DNA of 64,000 bases, taken from the NCBI GenBank assembly GCA_023014485.1, contig JAJOZX010009068.1, positions 119,044 to 183,043 of the forward strand. Reading direction: 5' to 3'. This DNA comes from Bathynomus jamesi. Its lineage: Eukaryota > Arthropoda > Malacostraca > Isopoda > Cirolanidae. Below, in pieces: positions 9,454-20,313 of the stretch. Each line of letters opens with the position of its first letter. The first letter of the stretch is position 1. A program made the position numbers and the translations under genes. The notes beneath the pieces were generated by a model. That model made no database searches, was not told the DNA's origin, and saw nothing but the letters and a program-made list of their open reading frames with translations.

Positions 9454-10966
9454 TTGTTGAACTTCAAGACATGCTTCATGCTTCAAATAATTACATTCAA
9501 AGTTTTAAATATGCTCTAGAAAATGTACCTGCTACAGAATACAAAATCATCATTGATGCCGACAAGAGACCTCCTACTGAACATGCTAGACGATTTAATC
9601 TCCCAGAATGCAATGAAGTTGCTGTGATCATTACTGGTCAAGAACATGACAAAAGAGACATTGTGCTTAAAAGTCGAGACAATACTCTGCAATTCATCAA
9701 TGAAACCCATAGATCTTATGATGCTTTGCAATATCCTTTACTTTGTCTATGGAGAAGATGGATATCACTTTGGAATTCTCCAAGCAGGTGTACATTCTAG
9801 CAAAACAGTTTCCTGCATGGACTTCTATGCTTACAGATTTATGGTTCACAGTAATTCACTAAATCATCTTCTGTTGGCTAGAAACCTTTTTCATCAATTT
9901 GCTGTTGATATGTATGCAAAAATAGAAGCAGAAAGATTATGTTACATTAGAACTCATCAGAGAGAATTAAGATGTGATTCATATATACATCTAAGAGATG
10001 GCATCAACAATGATGTAGCTGGAGGAGAGCTTGGCCAACTTTGCATTCTTCCGTCAACTTTTACAGGCAGCCCACGTTACATGCATGAAAAACTCAAGAT
10101 GCAATGACATATGTTCGCACTTATGGTCGACCTGACCTATTTATAACATTTACATGCAATGCTAAATGGAAGGAAATTCAGGATGAGTTACTACCTGGAC
10201 AAACATACATTCACAGACATGACCTCACAGCCAGAGTGTTTCGCTTAAAATTATTAAAACTGATGGATTTAATGACAAAATCCAACATTTTTGGCCCAGT
10301 TAGATGCCACATGTACACTGTTGAATGGCAAAAAAGAGGATTGCCTCATGCTCATATTTTGATTTGGCTGACCAACAAAATTCAAGCTAATCAAATTGAT
10401 TCTGTTATCTCAGCTGAACTTCCAACCCTAACACAGACAAAAACCTCTTTGAAATAGTTCAAACTCAAATGGTGCATGGTCCATGTGGTTCTCTAAATTT
10501 CAATTCACCTTGCATGAAAGAAAATAAATGTACAAAACGTTACCCAAAACCATTTTTAAAAGACACTCAAACAGGAGAAGATGGTTATCCTTCATATCGC
10601 AGAAGAAAACCTGATGATGGAGGCTTTACAACGAGAATTAAACAAAATGAAATTGATAATAGATGGATAGTTCCTTACTGCCCTCTCTTGACTAAAACTT
10701 TTAATGCTCATATTAATGTAGAATTTTGTAATTCTGTCAAGTCTATCAAGTATGTGTGCAAGTATGTTAACAAGGGATCCGATGCAGCTATGTTTGCTCT
10801 ACAACAACAAAATGTACCTGATGAAGTGACTAACTATCAACAAGGTCGTTACTTAAGCAGCAATGAAGCCTTTTGGAGAATTTTTAGCTTTCCCTTTCAT
10901 GGAAGATATCCTGCAGTACAGCAACTAGCAGTTCATTTAGAAAATGGACAGAGTTTATTTTACTAA
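9396..10966 (+). pseudogene. Helitron Rep (HUH endonuclease) domain
   Basis: This encodes the rolling-circle initiator that nicks and joins the transposon ends. Conserved pieces in order are FHQFAVDMYAKIEAERL, YVRTYGRPDLFITFTCN, the HUH metal-binding motif in KRGLPHAHILIWL (near 10335-10375), and the tyrosine-helix segment KYVCKYVNKGSDAA (near 10745-10785) with the catalytic Tyr pair. At least four frame changes (near 9440, 9690, 10105 and 10457) break the chain, so no functional Rep is made. Confidence 0.82.
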
Positions 10967-13080
10967 TGAAACAGCTGCCCATCAAGCTCTTGCTCCTAGA
11001 GATACTACTCTTACAGCTTTTTTTAAACTATGTCAAGAAGATGTGTTTGCTCAAACTTTATTGTATCGCCAGTTACCATCTTATTACACATGGAACAACA
11101 AAAAATGGAGTAGAAGAAAGAGAGGAAGCGAAGTTGAAGGTCATCCAGATGTAAGATTTGACAGTGCTTTAGGCAGAGTTTACACTGTTCATCCCAGCCA
11201 GCATGAGTGTTTCTTTTTAAGAATGTTGCTGCATGAAGTTAAAGGGCCTAGATCTTTTATGATCTTAGAACAGTTGATGGTCATGTTTGTGCGACATTTA
11301 GAGAGGCATGCTACAAACGTGGAATGCTAGAAGATGATAGTCAATGGGATGCCACCTTAAGAGAAGCAGCCATATACCAATCCCCAAAGCGGCTAAGAGA
11401 TTTATTTGCAATTCTGCTAAAAACCTGTGATGTGGGCAACCCTTTAGAATTATGGAACAAATACAAAGATGATTTGGCACAAGATTATAAGCACCAAGCA
11501 CAACTTGCCAACCCGCATATTGACGTTTTACACAGATGAAATCTACAACAGAGCCTTAATTGACATAGAAGATAAAATAGCATCAATGGATGGACAACAA
11601 ATACCTTCATTTGGCCTCCCACAACCAATAGAACAGAAGTCAACAATTTAGCTACAGAGCTTATAAGAGAAACATCATATGATATCAACTACTTAACTGA
11701 ATATGTAAATGAAAATGAGCCCAAGTTGTTGCCTGATCAGAGAACTGCTTATTCAACTATAATGAATAGTATCTCTCAGCAGAATGGAGGCATCTACTTT
11801 TTGGATGCTCCTGGTGGTACTGGAAAACATTTTCACAAATTTATTACTGGCCAAAGTTCGCAAGCAAAATAAAATTGCTGTAGCAGTAGCATCTTCTGGT
11901 ATAGCTGCTACACTGTTGCCTGGAGGTCGCACAGCTCATTCTGCATTCAAACTTCCTTTGGATTTAGCTACTAATGATGAAGCTGTTTGTAAAATTACTA
12001 AAAATTCTGGCATGGGAGAGGTTTTTAAAAGATGTGAACTTATAGTCTGGGATGAATGTACAATGGCCCATAAAAAAGCATTGGAGGCCCTGAACAAAAC
12101 TCTACAAGATGTGAGAAACCACAAGACATTGATGGGCGGTGTAACTGTTGTCTTATCAGGAGATTTTCGCCAGACTCTGCCAGTTATACCTAAGGGAACA
12201 AAAGCTGATGAAATTCGAGCATGCCTTAAATCTTCCTGTTTGTGGCACAATGTTAAAACCTTGAAGCTTACAACTAACATGCGAGCAAGAATTTATGGTG
12301 AGTGCAATTCAGGTCTATTTGCTCAGAACTTGCTACAGCTTGGCGAAGGAAAAGTTCCTGTGGACTCTGACAACAAAGTCATTATATCTACAATCAGCGC
12401 AGTGGTCCAAAGTGTTAATGAATTAACAGAAAAAGTATTTACTAACTTTAGTTCACTACAAAGACTTTACTTGGCTGTGTGAAAGAGCAATATTGGCACC
12501 GAAAAATGTGACAGTTAATTCTATCAACCAACAACTACTCCAAAATATTCCAGGGGATCCTTATATTTACAAATCAATTGATACAGTTATCGATCAAAAT
12601 GAAGTTGTCAACTATCCAACGGAGTTTCTAAATTCTTTGGAATTTCCAGGATTGCCTCCTCACCAACTACAACTTAAAGTTGGAGCTCCTATAATGCTTC
12701 TACGAAATTTAGATCAGCCTAAGCTCTGCAATGGTACCAGATTAATAATAAAGGCATTACAGCCTCATGTCATTGAAGCACAAATTCAAACTGGTTGTGG
12801 CAAGGGTGAAGATACTTTTATTCCTAGGATACCTCTAATAACATCAGAGATGCAGTTTCAGTTTAGGCGCTTACAATTTCCAGTAAGATTAAGTTTTGCC
12901 ATGTCGCTCAACAAATCACAGGGACAAACAGTGAAAGTTGTTGGGCTACAATTACAAGAAGACTGCTTCTCTCATGGTCAACTGTATGTAGGATGCTCTA
13001 GAGTAGGAACAGCTAACAATCTTTATGTATACTCTCCTTTTGGAAAAACATGCAATGTTGTATATAAAGAAGTATTGTAA
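10944..13080 (+). pseudogene. Helitron Pif1-family helicase domain
   Basis: This follows the Rep domain as in all autonomous Helitrons. Motifs seen are LPSYYTWN in the linker, Walker A in YFLDAPGGTGK (near 11795-11830), AVASSGIAATLLPGGRTAHS (motif Ia), LIVWDECTMAHKKAL (Walker B/motif II), VVLSGDFRQTLPVI (motif III), and near the end SFAMSLNKSQGQT and YVGCSRV (motifs V and VI). There are frameshifts near 11330, 11540, 11825 and 12480. The stop is at 13080. The last stretch (12493-13080) is open for 195 codons, so decay is moderate. Confidence 0.85.
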
Positions 13081-13135
13081 ATTCTAATTTCAAATAAAGC
13101 TTTGTTTGATTAAATGTTTTTTTATTTCTCGCATC

Positions 13136-13897
13136 ACGGCGATCCGTCAAGATCGTACTGGGGGTAACGGGGGTGGACTCATCACTTACATACGTAAAAG
13201 CATTAGCTACACTGATGCTACCCAAAACATTACAAACACAATCCAAGCAGATAACACGATAGAAATACAGGCAGTTAACATTAAAACACGCGCAAAACAC
13301 AACACCACACTAATCAACATTTACATCCCACCAGATAGTTCACCTCAGGTGCCAGCCAATTACAATCCACAGTTACACAATCTTGCCTCTCTCACTAATG
13401 TCATCTTAGGAGGAGACTTCAACGCCAAAGACACTAGTTGGTACCTGCACAACCAAAACAACACCAGAGGCGCCAACATAGCCACACAACTAAACAGCCT
13501 CTTCATTCTTAACAATACAGAAGAACATACACACATACCACATCAAGCAGGATACTCAAACTCCTCCCCAGACATAACGTTCTGTTCCCCCTCACTAGCA
13601 ACACATACACAATGGAGAACAGAAAAACAACTGTCATCAGACCACCTGCCCATCATCATTACAACACATTCTACACTCTGCCCCAACAGCCTTAGGCACA
13701 CTTACAGAAATTACAAGAAAGCTGATTGGGAACAGTTCAAAATACAGACTGAGGAACAATTCACCACATTAAACAGCACACCCATCATAAACATCGATAC
13801 AACACTCAAGACATTTAATCAGATTATCAATAATGCAAACAAATACATACCCAAGGGCAACATTAGGAAATACAACCCAAATTACACTAAGAAATAG
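13136..13897 (+). pseudogene. LINE apurinic-type endonuclease domain (copy 1)
   Basis: The frame is open from the truncated start to TAG 13895. It contains the EEP-nuclease signatures GGDFNAKDTSW and SPDITFCSPS, and the active-site His in SSDHLPIIIT. This domain nicks the target DNA before reverse transcription. The N-terminal catalytic Glu region (IQETKL in copy 2) is missing because of the 5' truncation. The frame ends early at 13897; the polymerase continues in other frames. Confidence 0.82.
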
Positions 13898-14401
13898 CCC
13901 ACCTCATAAGGCAACGTAACAACCTCAAACTAACACACACAACACCACACACAGAAGCCATAAAGCAGCAGATACAACAGCTCAACACAGAAATAAACAA
14001 CAAACTCAAAGAAAAACAAACAGAAACATTCAGGGAATTCATAACAACACTAAACCACTCCACAGATACATACAGGCTATACAAGACTATAAACAGCATT
14101 ACCCACTCTAACAGCGGCCATTCACACCTCACACGCGGCTATCTGTCGCAGCCAAAATAATATCCCAACATACACACAACAAGCTAACATTCTAGTTAAT
14201 CACTACGCAAAGATAAGTCACTTAAACAGAGACAACAACCAGAAACACGCAGACAGACAAACAGCCAGACACAAGAAAACCTACAGACTCGACACGACCA
14301 TTACACCCTTCAATACAGACCAGACCACCAAGATCATCAAAAACATTAAAAATTCGAAGGCTACTGGACCAGACAACATATCTAACATACACCTTAAACA
14401 C

Positions 14402-15184
14402 TTGGGCCCACAAGGAATACTAGCTCTCACAAATATCAGCACATATTCATACCAACACTGTATTATTCCTGACATATGGAAACAAGGTAAAATTATTACA
14501 CTACTCAAACCAAACAAAAATCCAACAGAACCAGCTTCCTATAGACCCATTACTTTACTATGCACACCTTCCAAAGTAACAGAAAGACTAATCTTACAAA
14601 TCACCAACCCACACATACCACTATCGCCTACTCAACATGGATTCAGACCTCACCACTCAACCACGACATTACTCACTAACCTCACGCAGCACATCATGGA
14701 TGGCATCAACTCTAGAAGACCAGCTCAACGTACACTATTAGCAACAATAGACATTAGTAAAGCATTTGATGCTATCCCACGCTTCCCTCTCATAAACAAA
14801 ATACTCAACACAAACATGCACAATAACACCAAAAGGTGGCTGAGCAACTATCTCTCAGGAAGATACTCACATGTCACATTTAATGGCAAGTCATCCAAAA
14901 ACAAGCTTTTTCCGAACGGGGTCCCTCAAGGCTCTGTTCTCTCACCAACACTCTTCAACTTATACATGCATGACATTCCAACACCCATAGATAACAAGCT
15001 TACCTTATCATCATATGCAGATGATATCACTCTAACATCCACCCACAACAACATCGACACCGCTACAAATAACCTACAAACATACATAAACAGTATACAA
15101 CTGGCTCACACACATAGACTCAAAGTAGCGCCCACAAATCAACCATCACCTTGCTTACAAGCAACACAAAAGAACACCAGGTAA
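14402..15184 (+). pseudogene. LINE reverse transcriptase domain (copy 1)
   Basis: Motifs in order: SYRPITLLCTPSKVTERLIL, DISKAFDAIPRFPL, NGVPQGSVLSPTLFNLYM and the catalytic SSYADDITL box (near 15010-15036). This is the full set for a non-LTR reverse transcriptase, with YADD intact. An upstream part (14300-14400, KNSKATGPDN) and the downstream thumb are in different frames, so the protein is broken. Confidence 0.88.
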
Positions 15185-15423
15185 TTCCACAACTTACACT
15201 AAACAACATCAACATTCCACACACTCACAGAACCAAAATACTAGGTGTCACATACAACACATCATTATCTTTTGCAAACCACATTCAGGACATTAAAAAC
15301 AAATGTACGTCAAGACTTAACACGCTTAGCGGTACTAACAGGCACAAACTTTGGACACCAGCAGGAAACAACATCACTCATCTACAAACAATATATTCGC
15401 TCAGTTATGGACTATGCTAGCCC

Positions 15424-16197
15424 ATGCTGGGCACCCATTATCTCAAACACACACATAAACACCTTACAAACAATACAAAACAACGCACTTCGTATCATTA
15501 CAGGATGCACTCAAACAACACCAATAGAACACCTGCACACAGAAACAAAAAACTAAAAGTTAGGGAACATTTAGACATGAGGGGAACACAATTCATGGCA
15601 GCAGCGACAACTAACCCACAACACCCTTGCCACTACATGTACAATCATGCACCAACACCTCGCACCATTAAGGTAACACCAGAGAGACATTATAACCAAA
15701 TACTCCATTCCATACCACGCCCCACAGACATCACACAGTACAAAAAACACATACACACACACCTAACCCACAAAGCACTGACACGACTCGGTCCGAATGC
15801 GGTCCTAGGTGCGAAGCCGCCGCCCATTACCAGGTCAGAGATCAGCCTGAGCAGATCGGATCGAGTTAACTTAGCACGATTCCGATGTGGACATCACCCC
15901 AACTTACGGACATATAAACACAGACTAGACAACTCCATAGACGACACCTGCCACCTGTGCCAAGACACACCACAAACAATTGAACACATTATGACGGACT
16001 GTACCGCTCTAGCACAACAACGAACACAACACAACATCACGAGTGCGCTGAACCTTCTGGTCCACTCCGGAGAGGGCGATCGGTTACCTGCGTGCCGCCG
16101 GCTTGCTCGATCAGGGTGGCCTGATCGGCTAAACAACAACAACAACTTACTGAATAATTTGCTGAAAAAAATACTGATCTATACATTTCAAATCTAA
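15424..16197 (+). pseudogene. LINE C-terminal domain with CCHC zinc finger (copy 1)
   Basis: It contains LARFRCGHHPNLRTYKHR then CHLCQDTPQTIEHIMTDC (Cys-x2-Cys-x8-His-x4-Cys), the C-terminal knuckle of Ingi/I/Jockey-type LINEs. The last residues of the open frame run past the LINE end into Helitron DNA. No clear RNase H signature is visible. Confidence 0.78.
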
Positions 16198-16204
16198 ATT
16201 TTCA

Positions 16205-16232
16205 CCCGTACAACGCCGGGTAACTCAGCTAG
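16205..16232 (+). other. Helitron 3' terminal hairpin and CTAG end
   Basis: CCCG and CGGG pair around a short loop, followed by TAACTCAGCTAG and then T. This is the replication-termination signal of Helitrons. Confidence 0.8.
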
Positions 16233-16389
16233 TATATATATAAAATCTCACTTAACCCTTTAACGCCTGAATTGTTTGTTGGGTTAAGTTATGAATGCGT
16301 GTACTTGAAACGTTATCAATATGTAGCGGTCGTCCTTTTAGGATTAAAGGTTGGTTCTTATGGAATATATACTCTATATACGAGTATAA

Positions 16390-16480
16390 TGCAAACCCAG
16401 AAGAAAAAGAAAAAAATTATTCCAAGGCCTTTCGCGTATTCAGCAGTTCACCTCGTAATGGAATGAAGGGAGAAGGCGAG
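16390..16480 (-). repeat. Penelope-like element 3' tail fragment
   Basis: Reverse-orientation tail (GCAAACCCAGAAG, then ATTATTCCAAGGCCTTTCGC and TTCACCTCGTAATGGAATGA). Unlike the other tails, its (TA)n neighbour here lies beyond the inner side, at 16492. Confidence 0.6.
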
Positions 16481-16485
16481 ATGAC

Positions 16486-16515
<30 letters not shown>

Positions 16516-16519
<4 letters not shown>

Positions 16520-16643
16520 AAACCATTCTTTAAGAAGACGTAAGTTTTTATTTCTTAACACCAATACAGTTTCGGCACCTCGCGAGCCGTATTGGTGTTA
16601 AGAAATAAAAATAATTTATCTCTTCCTGAAGAGTGGTTTCCTT
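16516..16643. mobile_element. small fold-back element
   Basis: The outer arms AAGGAAACCATTCTT and GAGTGGTTTCCTT pair imperfectly. The inner 22-bp stem TTTTATTTCTTAACACCAATA... is perfect at 16545-16610 around a loop of about 22 nt. (TA)n abuts the left end. No coding capacity. Confidence 0.7.
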
Positions 16644-16669
16644 CTTCATATTTCGTCGCGACAGTGCTT

Positions 16670-16674
<5 letters not shown>

Positions 16675-16707
<33 letters not shown>

Positions 16708-16710
16708 ATT
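16675..16710. repeat. (TA)n tract
   Basis: It abuts the left terminus of the DDE transposon. Confidence 0.9.
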
Positions 16711-19457
16711 TAGGGTGGCAATAAAAAATGAAGTCGCAAAATTTAAAATGTGCGGGTGCTCATTTTATTCGGTTTATTGAAAAAACAAATTCTGCCAAAT
16801 TTCAAGTTCATAATCTTATTTTAAGTGGTGGTACAAGACACAAAGAACTTTGTGCTCTAGGCTATTGGAAACGAGTGTTCGAGTGAGCTTCAAAGTTATA
16901 CAAAACAAAAAAATGAAAAGAACGATTCTGATAAGACTCAAACAACCTCAAATAGGACTGCAATAGCTTGTAGTGATCTGATAGATTACAATTATGCCTA
17001 ATTTTTCTGGCTTCGAATGAATGTGGATTTATTGGCATCAGGGAACATCTTCCGGTGCTGCTCCACAACCTGAAGAACGTATTGCTGTTGATCCTCCTGT
17101 GTGGTCAGCACAGCGTTAAAATCTTTCATTAGGGCAACTCCTCTTTCTGCGGGATCATTGACAACACTGATGGCAAAGACGCGCTGTTTCGCTTGTTGAA
17201 AATCTTCATCTTCCCACTGCTCCGGATCCTTGGAGAGGAAGGATGTGGGAAGCTGGAGCAGGTGGAAGAAGGCCAATGTGTTCTTCGTGACAAAGGCTGC
17301 CAAAGAAAGATGTTCAGCATCTCCCACATCAATTGTCACACGAGGCGAAGGACTCTTCCTTTCTTCATTTTTGAGCGCCTCAACCATGCCTCTTTTCACC
17401 GCGCTGCTGAGATATTCATAAAAAAAGGCCAAAGCGACCAACTTTTCACTTAAGTACCAAAGATGGCTAGTGATCCCTTTCAAAGCGGCCTCTGCAACGC
17501 GTCGGTTAACTTGTCTGTACTGCACCAGCTTTTGTATCAGCTCCAAGTCCAACCGCGGAGCATATCTGGCTACCGGGGCATTGAACCAAACTTTAACATA
17601 AATCTCTGCAACAAAGAGGCAGAAGTCAGTAACACCCTGGAGCTCCTGGTCCGTGAGTTTCCCAAGTTCCGCAACTGGTGATGGTACAAGAAGATCTTAA
17701 ATGCATAGATGCATTTTGCCATCCACCATGCCCTGTGGAGGGCACCCAGAGTTTGAATATGATTTCCCCGTGGTAGATTTATTCTGAGAAATAGCAGTAC
17801 GAGTTCCAGGAATTCACGGTAATCATCGCGAGGCTGCTGAGATCTCAACTGTTCGTGCACAAACTCTGCAACTTTCTCCTTGAATGCATGCATCCGATCT
17901 GCCACCTCACGGTCTCCCTCAGCAGAAAGAAACGAATCCTTTACAATCTTTGGCCACACCTCCGCCAATCTTTGAAAGAGCTTGATCTTTGGTCCCGAAG
18001 AGCATGCTACTAAGGCTTCGAAAACTTTTTCGAGAACTATTTCCGCGATGTGGTGACGACAAGCAAGATTGAGAAGTTTCTTCCCGAGCTTCTGCTCGAG
18101 GAATTGACAAGCGCCGTTCAAGCGACCGGTGTTACATGATGTCGTGTCAAAAGACATGGCTACGATCCCGGGAGATAACTGCCAGTCTTCCAGCATGTCA
18201 TGCACTGCTGTTGCCTGCCCCAGACCTGTTGATGGTAGCTTTGGTACCCCCAACAGCTTCATCACACCTTCTCCTGAAACCAGGACTGGAAGGCGATCGA
18301 CCTTCTCTTTGTTTGTAAGGTCTGGAAGGAGCTTGCCATCCCAATGAACTGTTAATGGTACCGTGGGGGAAAAGGACCTTCTCAGCTCGTCCGCGATGTC
18401 TTGGCGGAATTTCATTCGAGCTAGTCGGATTGTCTCTCGATTCAATGCGTAGTGCTCCATACTTTGTCCAGCAGCTGCTAAGGTATTGGCCACAACATGG
18501 ACTGCCCGGCGATTGGATATCTTTGTGCGGTCCAACGCTTGCGCCAGTTCTTGAGTAACAATCTGATTTAACCCTCTTGATCTTTTCCTCTTGGGAGTGG
18601 CAGATGACGCGCCTCCTATTGCTCCGACATTCACCTCATCTTCTTTGTCAGTATCCTCGTTTGTAGAACTGTTGCTCGACTCTAAAACCACGAACCTGTC
18701 CATCTTCTGGAGTTCATTCAGGTTCCTTCGTTTCCTTTTCTCTTGCTCACGCTGCCGCGTCATTTTGTTCTCCTCTTGTCTAATATACTTCTGATCAACA
18801 AGTCCTATAGTTCCTCGACGACCAGGCTCACGCTGCGCAAGAAGAAATTGCTTGTCTTCTTTATTTTTGATGATTTTGAGCGCATCACCGTGAGCGCAAT
18901 CGAACAGGCCTTTCAGACCTTCTAGAAAGACCTTCTCCTTGTCCATCTGGGTTTTGGTACACCTCGCTCGTAATTTCTTTAAGCTTCTCCACTCAGAATG
19001 GAGGTTCTCCAGCTTGTCTTGTGCCCGGTGCGTGGCTTGAGTCGGAAGACTTGCATTCTTCCACATCTGTTCGACCTCTGTCATCACCAGTCGGCTACTT
19101 TCTCTGACAGGGCGAGACTCGGACAGGTGAAAGAACAAGAATCGTTCCAGGACCTGCCGCTTGGACGGCAATTTGGCTCCTGTAAGGGCATATGAGTTGG
19201 GAGAAGTCTCCAGTAGCCATAAAACATCATTCTTTCTTAGAGCAGTCGCCATTTTTCATCTACCTGCAAAGTATACAAAATAGAGAATTAGTAAGTGACA
19301 ATGGTGGAAACTTTGTTACTCTTGTACCACCCCCTAATGTTTATCAAAAGTCCTAAAAATTTGCCCGAGTGATTTTCTTCAGGAACTGCACCAAACGCGC
19401 CACCGCACTCGCTCCTCCAGGCAACTTGGATTTTTACCCCTATTGGCTATTGCCACC

Positions 19458-19460
<3 letters not shown>
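16711..19460 (-). mobile_element. DDE transposon of unassigned family, copy 1 (2.75 kb)
   Basis: The terminal inverted repeats read TAGGGTGGCAATA at both ends (16711 and 19460), each preceded by T, and (TA)n lies outside each. One large gene fills the element on the minus strand. It shares its TTAGGGT terminus and protein architecture with the element at 20314-23184. Confidence 0.82.
16998..19252 (-). pseudogene. transposase of unassigned DDE family, one frameshift
   Basis: The start MATALRKNDVLWLLETSP is at 19252 and the stop at 16998, about 745 codons with one frame change near 17575. Residues about 90-200 are basic and coiled-coil-like, followed by an acidic Ser-rich stretch and a PKRKRSRG nuclear signal. 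The core has an Asp in VHWDGKLLPD, a second Asp in MSFDTTSCNTGRLNG, a C-x2-H motif in LACRHHIAEIVLEK, and a late Glu in NDPAERGVALMKDFN. The D-D-(CxxH)-E order is that of RNase H-fold transposases with an inserted helical domain, as in hAT. I recognise the protein type as widespread in arthropods and cnidarians but do not know its formal superfamily. With only one frameshift, this copy moved recently. Confidence 0.8.

Positions 19461-19530
<70 letters not shown>
19461..19530. repeat. (TA)n tract
   Basis: About 70 bp, bridging the DDE transposon and the SINE. Confidence 0.95.
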
Positions 19531-19534
<4 letters not shown>

Positions 19535-19814
19535 CTCGGTGGTATAGAGGTTAGCGTCGCTGACTACGAATCCATCGGCCCCGGGTTCGAGACCCGACGG
19601 CAGCCGGCGCGCAGCAAAACCCAGCTGTTCATCCTTCCACACAATAAAGAAAGTGGTTGGTAGATAAATGGATACCTAGGTGGCCTAGTGGTTAAGACGC
19701 TGGGCTGCTGATGGGGCGTGGTTCGGATTCCACGTTAAACTGTAGGTCTAACGTGAAGTGAAAAGCTTAACCTTCGTCAGAATGAACAATTCGGGTCGAA
19801 GCTAACCAAAGGTT
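19531..19814 (+). repeat. SINE with two tRNA-like heads (clearest copy)
   Basis: Two tRNA-like RNA polymerase III promoters lie in tandem on the same strand. Head 1 has A box TGGTATAGAGG (19540) and B box GGTTCGAGACC (19584). Head 2 has A box TGGCCTAGTGG (19681) and B box GGTTCGGATTCC (19720). A tail of about 80 nt (TGTAGGTCTAACGTGAAG...) follows and ends near GCTAACCAAAGG. Other copies are at 5838, 7633 and 59801, and fragments of the second module are at 43637, 43920 and 44227. Confidence 0.8.
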
Positions 19815-19829
19815 TATATATATATTATA

Positions 19830-20190
19830 TATATATAAATAAAAGAAATTAGCACTTGGTTAACAAGAGTTAATTAGAGGCAAAAGACATTTTAACAAGA
19901 TATTGTCAATTTTATACATTCCCTCACTGTTATTAAAATTATTTTTAAAATGGATGAAAGCAACGAACGCTTTAGAACTATCCCACTTGATGCTATGATT
20001 TCATCTGTACATATGGTCAAACAATACATTAGAATTATTTGCTGTTCTACACAAATATTTATGCTGTTTTACTCTGATATCTAAAGTTTTTCCCGTTTTA
20101 CCTATGTATACTAAGTTACATTGTATACAATGACTGAGTTACATTGCGTACATACGATCGAATACACACAACCAACTGCATTATTCCCTG
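19830..20190 (-). repeat. Penelope-like element fragment, inverted arm 1
   Basis: This is the reverse complement of the PLE 3' region: AGTGGGATAG-type and AACAGCATAAATATG-type segments are recognisable, and it reaches the GIY-YIG coding end near 20185. There it meets an opposite-strand copy head to head. Confidence 0.7.
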
Positions 20191-20191
20191 T

Positions 20192-20313
20192 ATTCGATCG
20201 GATGTACACAATGTAACTCTACTCAGTATGTATAGGTCAAACGGGTAAAACAGCATAAATATGCGTGTAGAACAGCAAATAATTCTAATGTATTGTTAAA
20301 CCATATGTACAAT
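20192..20313 (+). repeat. Penelope-like element fragment, inverted arm 2 (left part)
   Basis: Forward PLE sequence (GATCGGATGTACACAATGTA, then AACAGCATAAATATGCGTG) that breaks off at the left terminus of the second DDE transposon and resumes at 23185. Confidence 0.72.

Larger units (their letters stand above)
13131..16140 (+). mobile_element. 5'-truncated LINE (Ingi/Jockey-like), copy 1, inside the Helitron
   Basis: Similarity to the longer copy at 34.6-38.8 kb starts at TCACGGCGATCCG and ends in a CAACAACAAC repeat near 16140. Flanking bases on both sides belong to the Helitron. Order: endonuclease, reverse transcriptase, C-terminal zinc finger. A target-site duplication was not evident. 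Confidence 0.85.
8070..16232 (+). mobile_element. Helitron, about 5.1 kb without the nested LINE
   Basis: A rolling-circle transposon. Rep (HUH endonuclease) and Pif1-type helicase genes lie at 8540-13080. The 3' end at 16205-16232 reads CCCGTACAACGCCGGGTAAC then TCAGCTAG, a GC hairpin followed by a CTAG terminus as Helitrons require, and the next base is T. The 5' end is placed near 8070 at TATATAAAGAGGAAGTTTG by its general resemblance to Helitron starts and is less certain. A LINE occupies about 13131-16140, between the helicase gene and the 3' hairpin. Confidence 0.82.
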
